DNA of 49,264 bases from RGIG8306 sp964426655 (GTDB taxonomy: Bacteria > Bacillota > Clostridia > Lachnospirales > Lachnospiraceae). The stretch covers positions 1-49,264 of the forward strand of contig CAYRQT010000011.1 of NCBI GenBank assembly GCA_964426655.1. The letters are read 5' to 3'. Shown here piece after piece: positions 9,048 through 16,156 of the stretch. The first letter of the stretch is position 1; each line of letters opens with the position of its first letter. The notes below the pieces were generated by a model. The model made no database searches. It had not been told where the DNA came from and saw only the letters and a list, made by a program, of their open reading frames with translations. Made by a program: the position numbers and the translations under genes.

Positions 9048-9829
9048 ATAGGCCGTCCTTTCAAAATGGCAAGTGCCTGTTTTTTGTCAGGGCTCTTCAT
9101 CAGGGTCTCTCCAATCAGCACCCCATTCACCCCTGCCTCTTCCAATCGGCAGATGTCCTCCCTTGTCCGGATGCCGCTTTCTGCAATGAACACCTTATCC
9201 GGAGGAACCAGACTTCTTAGCTGGAGGCTGTTTTGCGCATCCACCCGAAAATTGGTCAGATTCCGGTTATTGACGCCGATGATTTCTCCACCAGTCTCAA
9301 GAGCCATATCCACTTCTCTTTCTGTATGCGCTTCTACCAGAGCCTCCAGCCCCAGGTCCCTGGTCAGCTGAAGATCCCTCTTCAGCTCATCCGAAGACAG
9401 CAGACTGCAGATCAGTAGCACGGCAGAAGCTCCCAGAATCCTGGCCTCATATATCATATAAGGATCTATGATGAAATCTTTTCTTAATACGGGAATTTTC
9501 ACCGCCTGTGCAATTTCTTTTAAATATGCATCTGCTCCCAGAAAATAGAAAGGTTCTGTCAACACCGAAATGGCATCTGCTCCAGCCTGCTCATATTCCA
9601 GCGCAATGTCCTTATAGGGGAAATGGGGGGCAATGAGTCCTTTGGAGGGAGACGCTTTTTTCACTTCACAGATATACCCAAGCTCCTTTTTTTTCAAAGC
9701 AGTCAAAAAAGAGAGTGGCTTTTTTTCATCCAGTGCATATACTTCCTTTTCCAGGATACGCAGGGGGATTTTTCCTTTTTTCTCCCTGATTCTCTCCCTT
9801 GTCTTTTCTGCAATTTCTTCCAAAATCAT
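9044..9829 (-). CDS. trpC: Indole-3-glycerol phosphate synthase
   Basis: TrpC closes the indole ring with loss of CO2 and water. It is a 261-residue TIM barrel with EVKKASPSKG near the first strand, VLRKDFIIDPYMIYEA, VEAHTEREVD, IGVNNRNL and the terminal IAESGI and VLIGETLM segments, so all expected catalytic regions are present. It is a stand-alone enzyme, not fused to TrpF. It overlaps trpD and trpF by four bases at each end. Confidence 0.97.
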   Translation of the reverse strand: MILEEIAEKTRERIREKKGKIPLRILEKEVYALDEKKPLSFLTALKKKELGYICEVKKASPSKGLIAPHFPYKDIALEYEQAGADAISVLTEPFYFLGADAYLKEIAQAVKIPVLRKDFIIDPYMIYEARILGASAVLLICSLLSSDELKRDLQLTRDLGLEALVEAHTEREVDMALETGGEIIGVNNRNLTNFRVDAQNSLQLRSLVPPDKVFIAESGIRTREDICRLEEAGVNGVLIGETLMKSPDKKQALAILKGRPI

Positions 9830-10863
9830 TGTGCTTTCTCCTGTTTATAGGGATCCGGGCGGTTCGTCAGTTCAATAAACGCTTCCAGTTTCTCCAGGGC
9901 CTTTCCCGAATCAATGGTCTCTTCTGCCAGATGGACTCCCTCTTCCAGGGAATTCACTCTGCCTGCCACATAAATGGCCGCACCGGCATTTAAGAGCACC
10001 GCTTCCCGCCGGGGCCCCTTTTCTCCCTTCAGAATACTTCTGGTAATCTCTGCATTTTCTGCAGGGGTACCTCCTCTGAGCGCCGACTTTTCACAACGGG
10101 AAAAGCCAAAACGCTCCGGTGTGAGCACATAGGAAGAGAATGCTCCGTTTTTTAATTCACACACAGTGGTGGGAGCACTCATGGAAATTTCATCCAGGCT
10201 GTCCTGTCCATACACCACCATGGCATTTTTTACCCCCAGATTTTTCAGAACCCTGGCTAAAGGTTCTACCAATGCCTCATCATAGACCCCCATTACTTCC
10301 CGATTGGCGCCTGCCGGGTTGGCCAAAGGCCCAATGATATTAAAGATGGTGCGAATGCCCAGGGCTCTTCTCACCGGCCCCACATATTTCATAGCAATGT
10401 GATAATTCTGGGCAAACAGGAAACAGATGCCAATTTCTTCCAGAATTTCCCGGCTTCTTTCCGGAGAGCAGGTAATGCATACACCAAGAGCCTCCAGCAC
10501 ATCCGCCGCCCCGCATTTACTGGAAGCCGCCCGATTGCCGTGCTTGGCAATCATCACCCCGGCGGCAGATGCAACAAGGGCCGATGTAGTGGAAATGTTA
10601 AAGCTGTCTGATCCATCTCCTCCGGTTCCCACTATTTCCACTACTTCCTGATCATGCAGGAGCCGGATGCAATGATCCCGCATACCTGCTGCACTGCCAG
10701 TGATTTCATCAATGGTCTCCCCCTTAATGCTCATAGCTGTCAGATAAGCACTCATCTGGATTTCACTGGCCGTTCCACTCATGATTTCATCCATAACGGC
10801 TCTGGCCTCTTCAAAGGTAAGATCCCCTCTTTTCACAACTTTATGAATAGCTTCTTTGATCAT
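9826..10863 (-). CDS. trpD: Anthranilate phosphoribosyltransferase
   Basis: TrpD attaches phosphoribosyl from PRPP to anthranilate. The 345-residue protein carries the PRPP motif GTGGDGSDSFNIST, then KHGNRAASSKCGAADVLEALG and GPLANPAG, all typical of the family. It is not fused to TrpG. A 99-base spacer separates it from trpG upstream, the only sizeable gap in the operon. The spacer is A/T-rich and could hold a weak internal promoter, although none is convincing. Confidence 0.97.
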   Translation of the reverse strand: MIKEAIHKVVKRGDLTFEEARAVMDEIMSGTASEIQMSAYLTAMSIKGETIDEITGSAAGMRDHCIRLLHDQEVVEIVGTGGDGSDSFNISTTSALVASAAGVMIAKHGNRAASSKCGAADVLEALGVCITCSPERSREILEEIGICFLFAQNYHIAMKYVGPVRRALGIRTIFNIIGPLANPAGANREVMGVYDEALVEPLARVLKNLGVKNAMVVYGQDSLDEISMSAPTTVCELKNGAFSSYVLTPERFGFSRCEKSALRGGTPAENAEITRSILKGEKGPRREAVLLNAGAAIYVAGRVNSLEEGVHLAEETIDSGKALEKLEAFIELTNRPDPYKQEKAQ

Positions 10864-10962
10864 GCTGTTTCCTTCCCGGGCTTATTTTACCCTGTCTTTT
10901 TTCTTTTGGCATAATGTTCTATTCTATTTCGAAGCAAAAAATTTAGTAAAGTTTTGTTTTGC

Positions 10963-11559
10963 TTAGTTTTTCATAAACAATTCCATCTGAGATGTCCGGA
11001 TGTTCCAGAAATTCCGAATCAGCACATCCCCCTGTGGCGTCAAAACGGATTCCGGATGGAACTGGAGTCCATATACAGGATAGAACTGGTGCCGCACAGC
11101 CATGATTTCCCCTTCTTCTGTTCTGGCCAGCACTTTGAGCGTATCCGGGATTGTCTCTGGCAAAGCCACTAAAGAATGATACCTGGCCACTGTCATTTCC
11201 TGCTCCAGTCCGGCAAACAAAGGATCCATCTCCAGTTTTACGGGGGATGTTTTGCCATGCATCAACCGGCCTGCATAGGAGACGGTGGCGCCAAAGGCCT
11301 CACAAATGGCCTGGTGCCCCAGGCAGATGCCCAGAATCGGGTATTTCTGATAGAAAGTCCGAATCACGGAAGGACAAATGCCGGCCTGATTCGGTCTGCC
11401 GGGTCCAGGAGAAAGGACAATGGCTTCCGGTTGCATCCGGTCGATATCCTCCAGGGTTACCTCGTCATTGCGTACCACACGGATATCCGGCTGTACAGTC
11501 CCCAAAAGCTGGTACACATTATAAGAAAAGCTGTCATAATTATCAATTAACAAAATCAT
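10963..11559 (-). CDS. trpG: Anthranilate synthase glutaminase component
   Basis: TrpG supplies ammonia to TrpE for anthranilate formation; PabA-type sharing for folate synthesis is also possible. It has 198 residues and begins MILLIDNYDSFSYNVYQ. The class I glutaminase nucleophile is Cys79 in LGICLGHQ, with His and Glu in LQFHPESVLTPQGD. ATG 11559 overlaps the trpE stop in ATGA form. An in-frame start 63 bases upstream adds non-conserved residues and is rejected. Confidence 0.96.
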   Translation of the reverse strand: MILLIDNYDSFSYNVYQLLGTVQPDIRVVRNDEVTLEDIDRMQPEAIVLSPGPGRPNQAGICPSVIRTFYQKYPILGICLGHQAICEAFGATVSYAGRLMHGKTSPVKLEMDPLFAGLEQEMTVARYHSLVALPETIPDTLKVLARTEEGEIMAVRHQFYPVYGLQFHPESVLTPQGDVLIRNFWNIRTSQMELFMKN

Positions 11560-13028
11560 ATTGCCTCCCCCTTTGCGGCTTTTTCCAGGGCCTGCACCAC
11601 TGCCCTGGCCTTCTGGATACATTCCCTGTATTCGTTTTCCGGCACGCTGTCTGCCACAATGCCGGCACCAGAACGAACAAACACCTTTCCGTTTTTGGCA
11701 TAGGCCAGACGAATGGCAATGCAGACATCCATATTTCCCGTGAAATCCAGATAACCGATGGCCCCTCCGTATATCCCTCTTTTATTATGTTCCAGCTCGT
11801 TAATGATCTCACAGGCCCTCAGTTTAGGTGCCCCGGACAAAGTACCAGCTGGAAGGATGGCATCTATGGCATCCAGAGCATCCCGGTCTTCCCGGATTTT
11901 CCCCTCTACCGTGGATCCAATGTGCATCACATGGGAATATCGTTCAATTTCCATGTATTTGGTAACCTCTACCGTTCCCAGCCGGCTGATACGCCCAATG
12001 TCGTTTCGCCCCAGATCCACCAGCATATTATGTTCTGCCAGCTCTTTTTCATCGGCCAGCAGTTCTTTCTCCAGAGCCTGATCTTCCTGGGGCGTCTCTC
12101 CCCTTTTTCTGGTTCCCGCCAGGGGAAAGGTCTGTAAAAGACCGTTCTCCAGTTTGACAAGGGTTTCAGGAGAAGCCCCCGCAAATTCCACATCCTGTCC
12201 GGAAAAATAAAACATGTAGGGAGAAGGATTTGTTGTGCGTAAAATCCTGTAGGCATCCAGCAGGCTTCCCTCCATTTCCGCCTCCAACCGGTTGGACAGT
12301 ACCACTTGAAAAATATCACCTTCCCGAATATATTCCTTCCCCCTTCGCACCATTTCTTCATATCCATCCTGGGAGAACAGGGCCTGAAATGCACTTTTCA
12401 GTTTAAGGGGCGGGGTATCCTCCTCCTGCCCGTTTAAGATCAACTGTTTCATCTGTTCCAGTTCCCAAATGGCCCGATCATAGCTGTGAGGAAAGTCCTC
12501 TGTGGCAGCATTGGCTACCAGAACAATCTTCTGCCTGAAATTATCAAAGGCAATGACCTTGTCAAAAAGCATCAGATCCACATCCTGAAAGGCTTCCGTA
12601 TCCGGTGCTTCCAGATGCAGGCGGGGTTCGCTGTACCGAATGTAATCGTAAGAAAAATACCCGACGAAGCCACCGGTGAAGGAGGGCTGTCCCGGAATGC
12701 GGGGGCTTTTGTACTGAGCCAGAATTTCCCGAATCATTTCCCGGGGATGTTCCACTTCTCTTTGCAGGGTCATCCCCCCTTTCACCGTCAGTGTGTGCCC
12801 CTGACAGGAAAGAGCCAGCTTAGGATCATAGCCCAGAAAGGTGTATCGGCCCCAGTGCTTTACTCCCTCCACACTTTCCAGAATAAAACTATGCTTACTT
12901 ACTTTCTTCAAAATGCGCAGCACGGCAATGGGCGTTTTAACATCAGACAGCATTTCCATTGAAATGGGAATGTTTTTATACTTTCCGCTCTGTACATATT
13001 TTTTGGCTTCCTCTTTTGTGGGGTACAT
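11556..13028 (-). CDS. trpE: Anthranilate synthase component I
   Basis: TrpE converts chorismate to anthranilate and is normally inhibited by tryptophan. It has 490 residues. The N-terminal FILESVEG (about 48-55) corresponds to the LLES feedback element. The C-terminal chorismate-binding region includes LVDLGRNDIGRISR, GTLSGAPKLRACEII and GAGIVADSVPENEY. ATG 13028 is preceded by AAGGAGG at ideal spacing, so upstream in-frame codons that run into the T-box terminator are rejected. It is the first gene of the trp operon and lies directly behind the T-box. Confidence 0.97.
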   Translation of the reverse strand: MYPTKEEAKKYVQSGKYKNIPISMEMLSDVKTPIAVLRILKKVSKHSFILESVEGVKHWGRYTFLGYDPKLALSCQGHTLTVKGGMTLQREVEHPREMIREILAQYKSPRIPGQPSFTGGFVGYFSYDYIRYSEPRLHLEAPDTEAFQDVDLMLFDKVIAFDNFRQKIVLVANAATEDFPHSYDRAIWELEQMKQLILNGQEEDTPPLKLKSAFQALFSQDGYEEMVRRGKEYIREGDIFQVVLSNRLEAEMEGSLLDAYRILRTTNPSPYMFYFSGQDVEFAGASPETLVKLENGLLQTFPLAGTRKRGETPQEDQALEKELLADEKELAEHNMLVDLGRNDIGRISRLGTVEVTKYMEIERYSHVMHIGSTVEGKIREDRDALDAIDAILPAGTLSGAPKLRACEIINELEHNKRGIYGGAIGYLDFTGNMDVCIAIRLAYAKNGKVFVRSGAGIVADSVPENEYRECIQKARAVVQALEKAAKGEAI

Positions 13029-13064
13029 GGCTTGCCTCCTTAATCTCCTTCTACAAAAATGCAC

Positions 13065-13102
13065 AAAAAAAGTCCTTGACAGAATAGTTTTCTGCCAAGG
13101 AC
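13065..13102 (-). terminator. T-box terminator hairpin in the trp leader
   Basis: On the minus strand GTCCTTGGCAGAA pairs with TTCTGTCAAGGAC across a short loop, with one wobble pair, and is followed by seven U residues. It lies 37 bases before the trpE ATG and is the switchable terminator of the T-box. The upstream T-box sequence at 13117-13133 would pair into its 5' arm region to form the antiterminator. Confidence 0.93.
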
Positions 13103-13359
13103 GGATGAACAGTTCATTCCGCGGTGCCACCTTGTTTCGTGCTTCCACGCTCTCTCAGGATACTAACATACCCTTTGCCACTGACGTAGGCCTCCTTTCG
13201 GATATCACGTCGCAGAATACTGGGGATTGCTCCTTTTGACTGCGCCCTCCGTGGTCCATTTAACAATTTGCACCCTGCCCGGCTCTCAGCTGCCCGGACT
13301 CTCTGTAAGGACAAGATTTGTTTTTATCTCCACTTCATCGGTTTGTTTTTTCAATTGTT
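13065..13359 (-). promoter_or_regulatory. Tryptophan-specific T-box leader of the trp operon
   Basis: The conserved T-box AAGGTGGCACCGCGGAA is at 13117-13133, just before the terminator. Upstream, Stem I shows the AGAGAG and GCTGAGAGCC elements, and the specifier loop reads AAATGGACCAC. TGG at 13256-13258 is the Trp codon, followed by the expected purine. Uncharged tRNA-Trp would pair with TGG and with the NCCA-binding bulge to favour antitermination, so the operon opens when tryptophan is scarce. The predicted transcript start is near 13359. Confidence 0.93.
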
Positions 13360-13365
13360 ATAGGC

Positions 13366-13394
13366 ATAATACCGAAAAGTCCGGCTCTTGTCAA
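13366..13394 (-). promoter_or_regulatory. Near-consensus sigma-A promoter of the trp operon
   Basis: On the minus strand a perfect TTGACA (13389-13394) and TATTAT (13366-13371) are separated by 17 bases. The start would be about 7 bases downstream, exactly at the head of the T-box. This strong promoter leaves control mainly to attenuation. Confidence 0.9.
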
Positions 13395-13433
13395 TCATTT
13401 TTCTTAATTTTAACAAGAATCTCATTAAAGTTT

Positions 13434-14069
13434 TTAATTGTTCAGTTTTTGCCGTTCTTCAATGTACTTTAGGATAACCTCCACACAGCCATCATACCCA
13501 AGGCGTGCAGAATCCAGACAAATGTCGTAATGCTGGGTGGAATCCCATTGTAGTCCTGTATAATACCTGTAATATTCTTCCCGGCTTTTGTCCATTTTTC
13601 GGATTCTTTTTTCTGCTTCTTCCTCCGGGATGCTCTGCACCTCTTTAATGCGGGCAATACGGGCCGACAAATCTGCAGAGATGAACACCTTATACACATG
13701 ATCCATTTCCCTAAGCAGATAGTCCCCGCAGCGCCCCACAATAACACAGGACTGCTGCTCCGCCAGTTTCATAATCAGCTCGGACTGGAACCGGAACAGA
13801 TTCTCATCCGTCAGCAGGTCACTGCCCAGGGAAGGCTTTGTGAGCCTGGGCGTCATGGTCTTTACAATTTTGTACATCAGATTCTCACCCGGTTTTTCAT
13901 CGGCCAGATGGAAATAACTTTCCTTTATGCCACTGTCATCGGAAACCATCTGCAGAATCTGCTTGTCATAAAAAGGAATGTGCAGTTTTGTGGCCAGCCT
14001 TCTGCCAATTTCCGCACCACCTGCCCCGTAATATCTGCCCAGGGTAATTACGCATTTGTCTTTTACCAT
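13434..14069 (-). CDS. Cytidylate kinase-like protein
   Basis: The 211-residue protein matches the cytidylate-kinase-like P-loop family found widely in Clostridia. The nucleotide-binding loop is the glycine-rich GRYYGAGGAEIGRRLA near residues 11-26 in place of a classical Walker A. CVIVGRCGDYLL and a basic lid-like region RIRKMDKSREEYYRYY follow. It is shorter and distinct from true Cmk, and its substrate is unknown. It is followed by the trp promoter but no terminator is visible between them. Upstream is ilvE on the same strand. Confidence 0.8.
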   Translation of the reverse strand: MVKDKCVITLGRYYGAGGAEIGRRLATKLHIPFYDKQILQMVSDDSGIKESYFHLADEKPGENLMYKIVKTMTPRLTKPSLGSDLLTDENLFRFQSELIMKLAEQQSCVIVGRCGDYLLREMDHVYKVFISADLSARIARIKEVQSIPEEEAEKRIRKMDKSREEYYRYYTGLQWDSTQHYDICLDSARLGYDGCVEVILKYIEERQKLNN

Positions 14070-14243
14070 AACACCGCCTCCTTGCTTTTTTTCACGCCCA
14101 TTTTCCTAGGTCAAGTATAGCATAAAACCCGGGGCGGCGCAAAGAAAAACCACAGATTATTCTATGCTTTTTCCAGAAAAAGCATTCCCGTGCAGGCTGG
14201 CCGGATACCCTTTTTCAGATGGCTTTCTCCCCTTCCGGGCAAC

Positions 14244-14275
14244 AAAAAAGGGGGGTGCCAACGCACGCCCCTTCT
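14244..14275 (-). terminator. Intrinsic terminator after ilvE
   Basis: On the minus strand AAGGGGCGTGC pairs with GGCACCCCCCTT (one mismatch and a small loop), followed by TTTTTTG. It lies directly after the ilvE stop and isolates ilvE from the cytidylate-kinase-like gene. Confidence 0.85.
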
Positions 14276-14286
14276 TTGTTTTTCCA

Positions 14287-15357
14287 TTATTCCACTTCCA
14301 CGCTCCAGCCTTCCGGTCCCTGGATCTTACCCAGCTGAATGCCGGTGATGGTATCATAAATTCTCTGACTTACAGGGCCGATCTTTCCGCCCCCGATCTG
14401 CATGATGTGATCTTCAAACCGTAACTCCCCTACCGGAGAGATGACGGCGGCAGTACCGGTACCAAATACTTCTTCCATGGTGCCGTTCTGAGCAGCCTCA
14501 TAAATTTCATCTACAGATATACGACGTTCCTCTACAGGTACGCCCCATTCTTTGCAAAGGGTAATGACAGAATCTCTGGTCACGCCAGGCAGAATGCTTC
14601 CATTTAATTTAGGAGTGAGCACCGTGCCATTGATCTTGAAGAAGATGTTCATGGCCCCCACCTCTTCAATGTACTTCCGATCCACGCCATCCAGCCACAG
14701 CACCTGAGAATAGCCGGCCTCATGGGCCTTTTCCTGTGCCGCCATGCTGGCTGCATAATTGCCGCCCGTCTTGGCTTCACCGATGCCGCCCCGGACAGCC
14801 CGCACATAATCATCTTCAATCCAGATTTTAACAGGGTTAATGCCCTCAGCATAATAGGGACCCACAGGAGACAGGATTATGATGAATTTATAGGTATGGG
14901 AAGGGCGCACGCCCAGGAAAGGATCTGTGGAAATAATAAAAGGACGAATGTACAGAGAGGTGCCTTCCTTCTGGGGAATCCAGTCCTGGTCCACTTTTAC
15001 GATGGCTTTTAGTGCCTGCAGATAATCTGCTTCATCCATCTGAGGAATGCAGAGTCTGGCATTGGTCCGATTAGTCCGTTTGATGTTCATGTCCGGTCTG
15101 AATAACAATACCCTGCCATCTGCTGCCCGATAAGCCTTCAGGCCTTCGAACATTGCCTGTCCATAATGAAAGACCATGGTTGCGGGAGACAGGCTCAGGT
15201 TCTGGTAAGGAACAACAGCAGGATCATGCCACCCCTTCTCCACAGAATACTCCATCACGAACATATGGTCCGTAAAAATGGTACCAAATACCAGCGGATC
15301 ATCTGCCGCCGGTTTTTTCTTAGGGTTCTTTGTCAAATCATATCTGATATCCAACAT
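14287..15357 (-). CDS. ilvE: Branched-chain amino acid aminotransferase
   Basis: IlvE transfers amino groups between glutamate and the branched-chain 2-oxo acids. The 356-residue class IV PLP enzyme has the BCAT2-type architecture: FHYGQAMFEGLKAYR near residue 70, YIRPFIIST, the lysine-bearing GIGEAKTGGNYAAS, WLDGVDRKYIEEVG, and SILPGVTRDSVI. Length and motifs are typical. It is monocistronic, with its own promoter and terminator. Confidence 0.96.
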   Translation of the reverse strand: MLDIRYDLTKNPKKKPAADDPLVFGTIFTDHMFVMEYSVEKGWHDPAVVPYQNLSLSPATMVFHYGQAMFEGLKAYRAADGRVLLFRPDMNIKRTNRTNARLCIPQMDEADYLQALKAIVKVDQDWIPQKEGTSLYIRPFIISTDPFLGVRPSHTYKFIIILSPVGPYYAEGINPVKIWIEDDYVRAVRGGIGEAKTGGNYAASMAAQEKAHEAGYSQVLWLDGVDRKYIEEVGAMNIFFKINGTVLTPKLNGSILPGVTRDSVITLCKEWGVPVEERRISVDEIYEAAQNGTMEEVFGTGTAAVISPVGELRFEDHIMQIGGGKIGPVSQRIYDTITGIQLGKIQGPEGWSVEVE

Positions 15358-15392
15358 TCCTTTTTCCTCTCTTCCACGTAAACTTTCCCTCC

Positions 15393-15420
15393 ATTATACC
15401 CCTCTGAAAATGGCTGTCAA
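15393..15420 (-). promoter_or_regulatory. Consensus sigma-A promoter of ilvE
   Basis: On the minus strand TTGACA (15415-15420) and TATAAT (15393-15398) are both perfect, with a 16-base spacer. The leader is only about 30 bases and shows no attenuator. Confidence 0.9.
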
Positions 15421-15450
15421 GTCCTTTGCCATGCCAACTGAATATGTTAA

Positions 15451-15942
15451 CTATTTCCTCCGTTCATACCGGCAAAAGGTGTATTCCAGGTCAAAATAGG
15501 TCTGCTCTTCCCCTTCTTCCTTCAGTTCCCACTCCTCTAAAAGATCCAGATTGGGAAAATAAGTATCCGCTTCATAAGCATAATGGATTCTTGTTACATG
15601 GATCACGTCGGTATATGGCAGAAACTGCAGATAAATCTGCGCTCCTCCTACCACATAAACATCCTCCGTCGGATACCTACTTAGTATCCCCAGGGTTTCC
15701 TCCAGACTGTGCACCACCAAACCGCCCCGAACCGTATAATCCGGTCTGCTGCTTAAAATGATATTTGTCCGTCCGGAAAGGGGCAGGCCGTTGGGAAAGG
15801 TCTCCAGGGTCTTTCTGCCCAGAACCACCACTTTTCCCATGGTTTCATCCCGGAACAGTTTTCTGTCCGCCGGTATTTCCACCTGTTGCCTTCCCTTCAG
15901 GCCAATAGCCCAGTTTTCATCTGCTGCAACCAGCATCTGCAT
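15451..15942 (-). CDS. folA: Dihydrofolate reductase
   Basis: FolA reduces dihydrofolate with NADPH. The 163-residue protein has the normal length and motifs: MLVAADENWAIG at the N-terminus, the acidic substrate residue in EIPADRKLFRDET, the NADPH segment VVVLGRKTLETFPNGLPLSGR, and VYVVGGAQIYLQFLP. AAAGGAG precedes ATG 15942. It starts 16 bases after copA and is probably read from the copA promoter, an unexpected pairing with no obvious functional link. Confidence 0.96.
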   Translation of the reverse strand: MQMLVAADENWAIGLKGRQQVEIPADRKLFRDETMGKVVVLGRKTLETFPNGLPLSGRTNIILSSRPDYTVRGGLVVHSLEETLGILSRYPTEDVYVVGGAQIYLQFLPYTDVIHVTRIHYAYEADTYFPNLDLLEEWELKEEGEEQTYFDLEYTFCRYERRK

Positions 15943-15958
15943 CTTGCTACTCCTTTGC

Positions 15959-16156
15959 TCAGGATACTACCTGATATCCTGCATCCTCTACTGCCTTTTT
16001 GATTTGCTCATCCGTTGCCTTTGCTTCTTCCGGAATATAAGCCGCTTTATCCTCCAAGCTGACCTTTACCTCCGGTCCCGCAATTTCCTGCAGCGCTTTT
16101 TCCACCCGATTCTGGCAATGGGCACACATCATGCCTTCTATTTTTACTGTTTTCAT
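15959..16156 (-). CDS. Possible free CopZ-like copper chaperone from an internal start in copA
   Basis: Met779 of copA (ATG at 16156-16154) is preceded by AAAGGAG (16164-16170) with a 7-base spacer, a ribosome binding site as good as those of the stand-alone genes here. Translation from it would give a 65-residue heavy-metal-associated domain with GMMCAHCQNRVE, the size and composition of CopZ. The reading frame is the same as copA, so the domain would also exist fused to the pump. Production of the free form is inference. Confidence 0.45.
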   Translation of the reverse strand: MKTVKIEGMMCAHCQNRVEKALQEIAGPEVKVSLEDKAAYIPEEAKATDEQIKKAVEDAGYQVVS

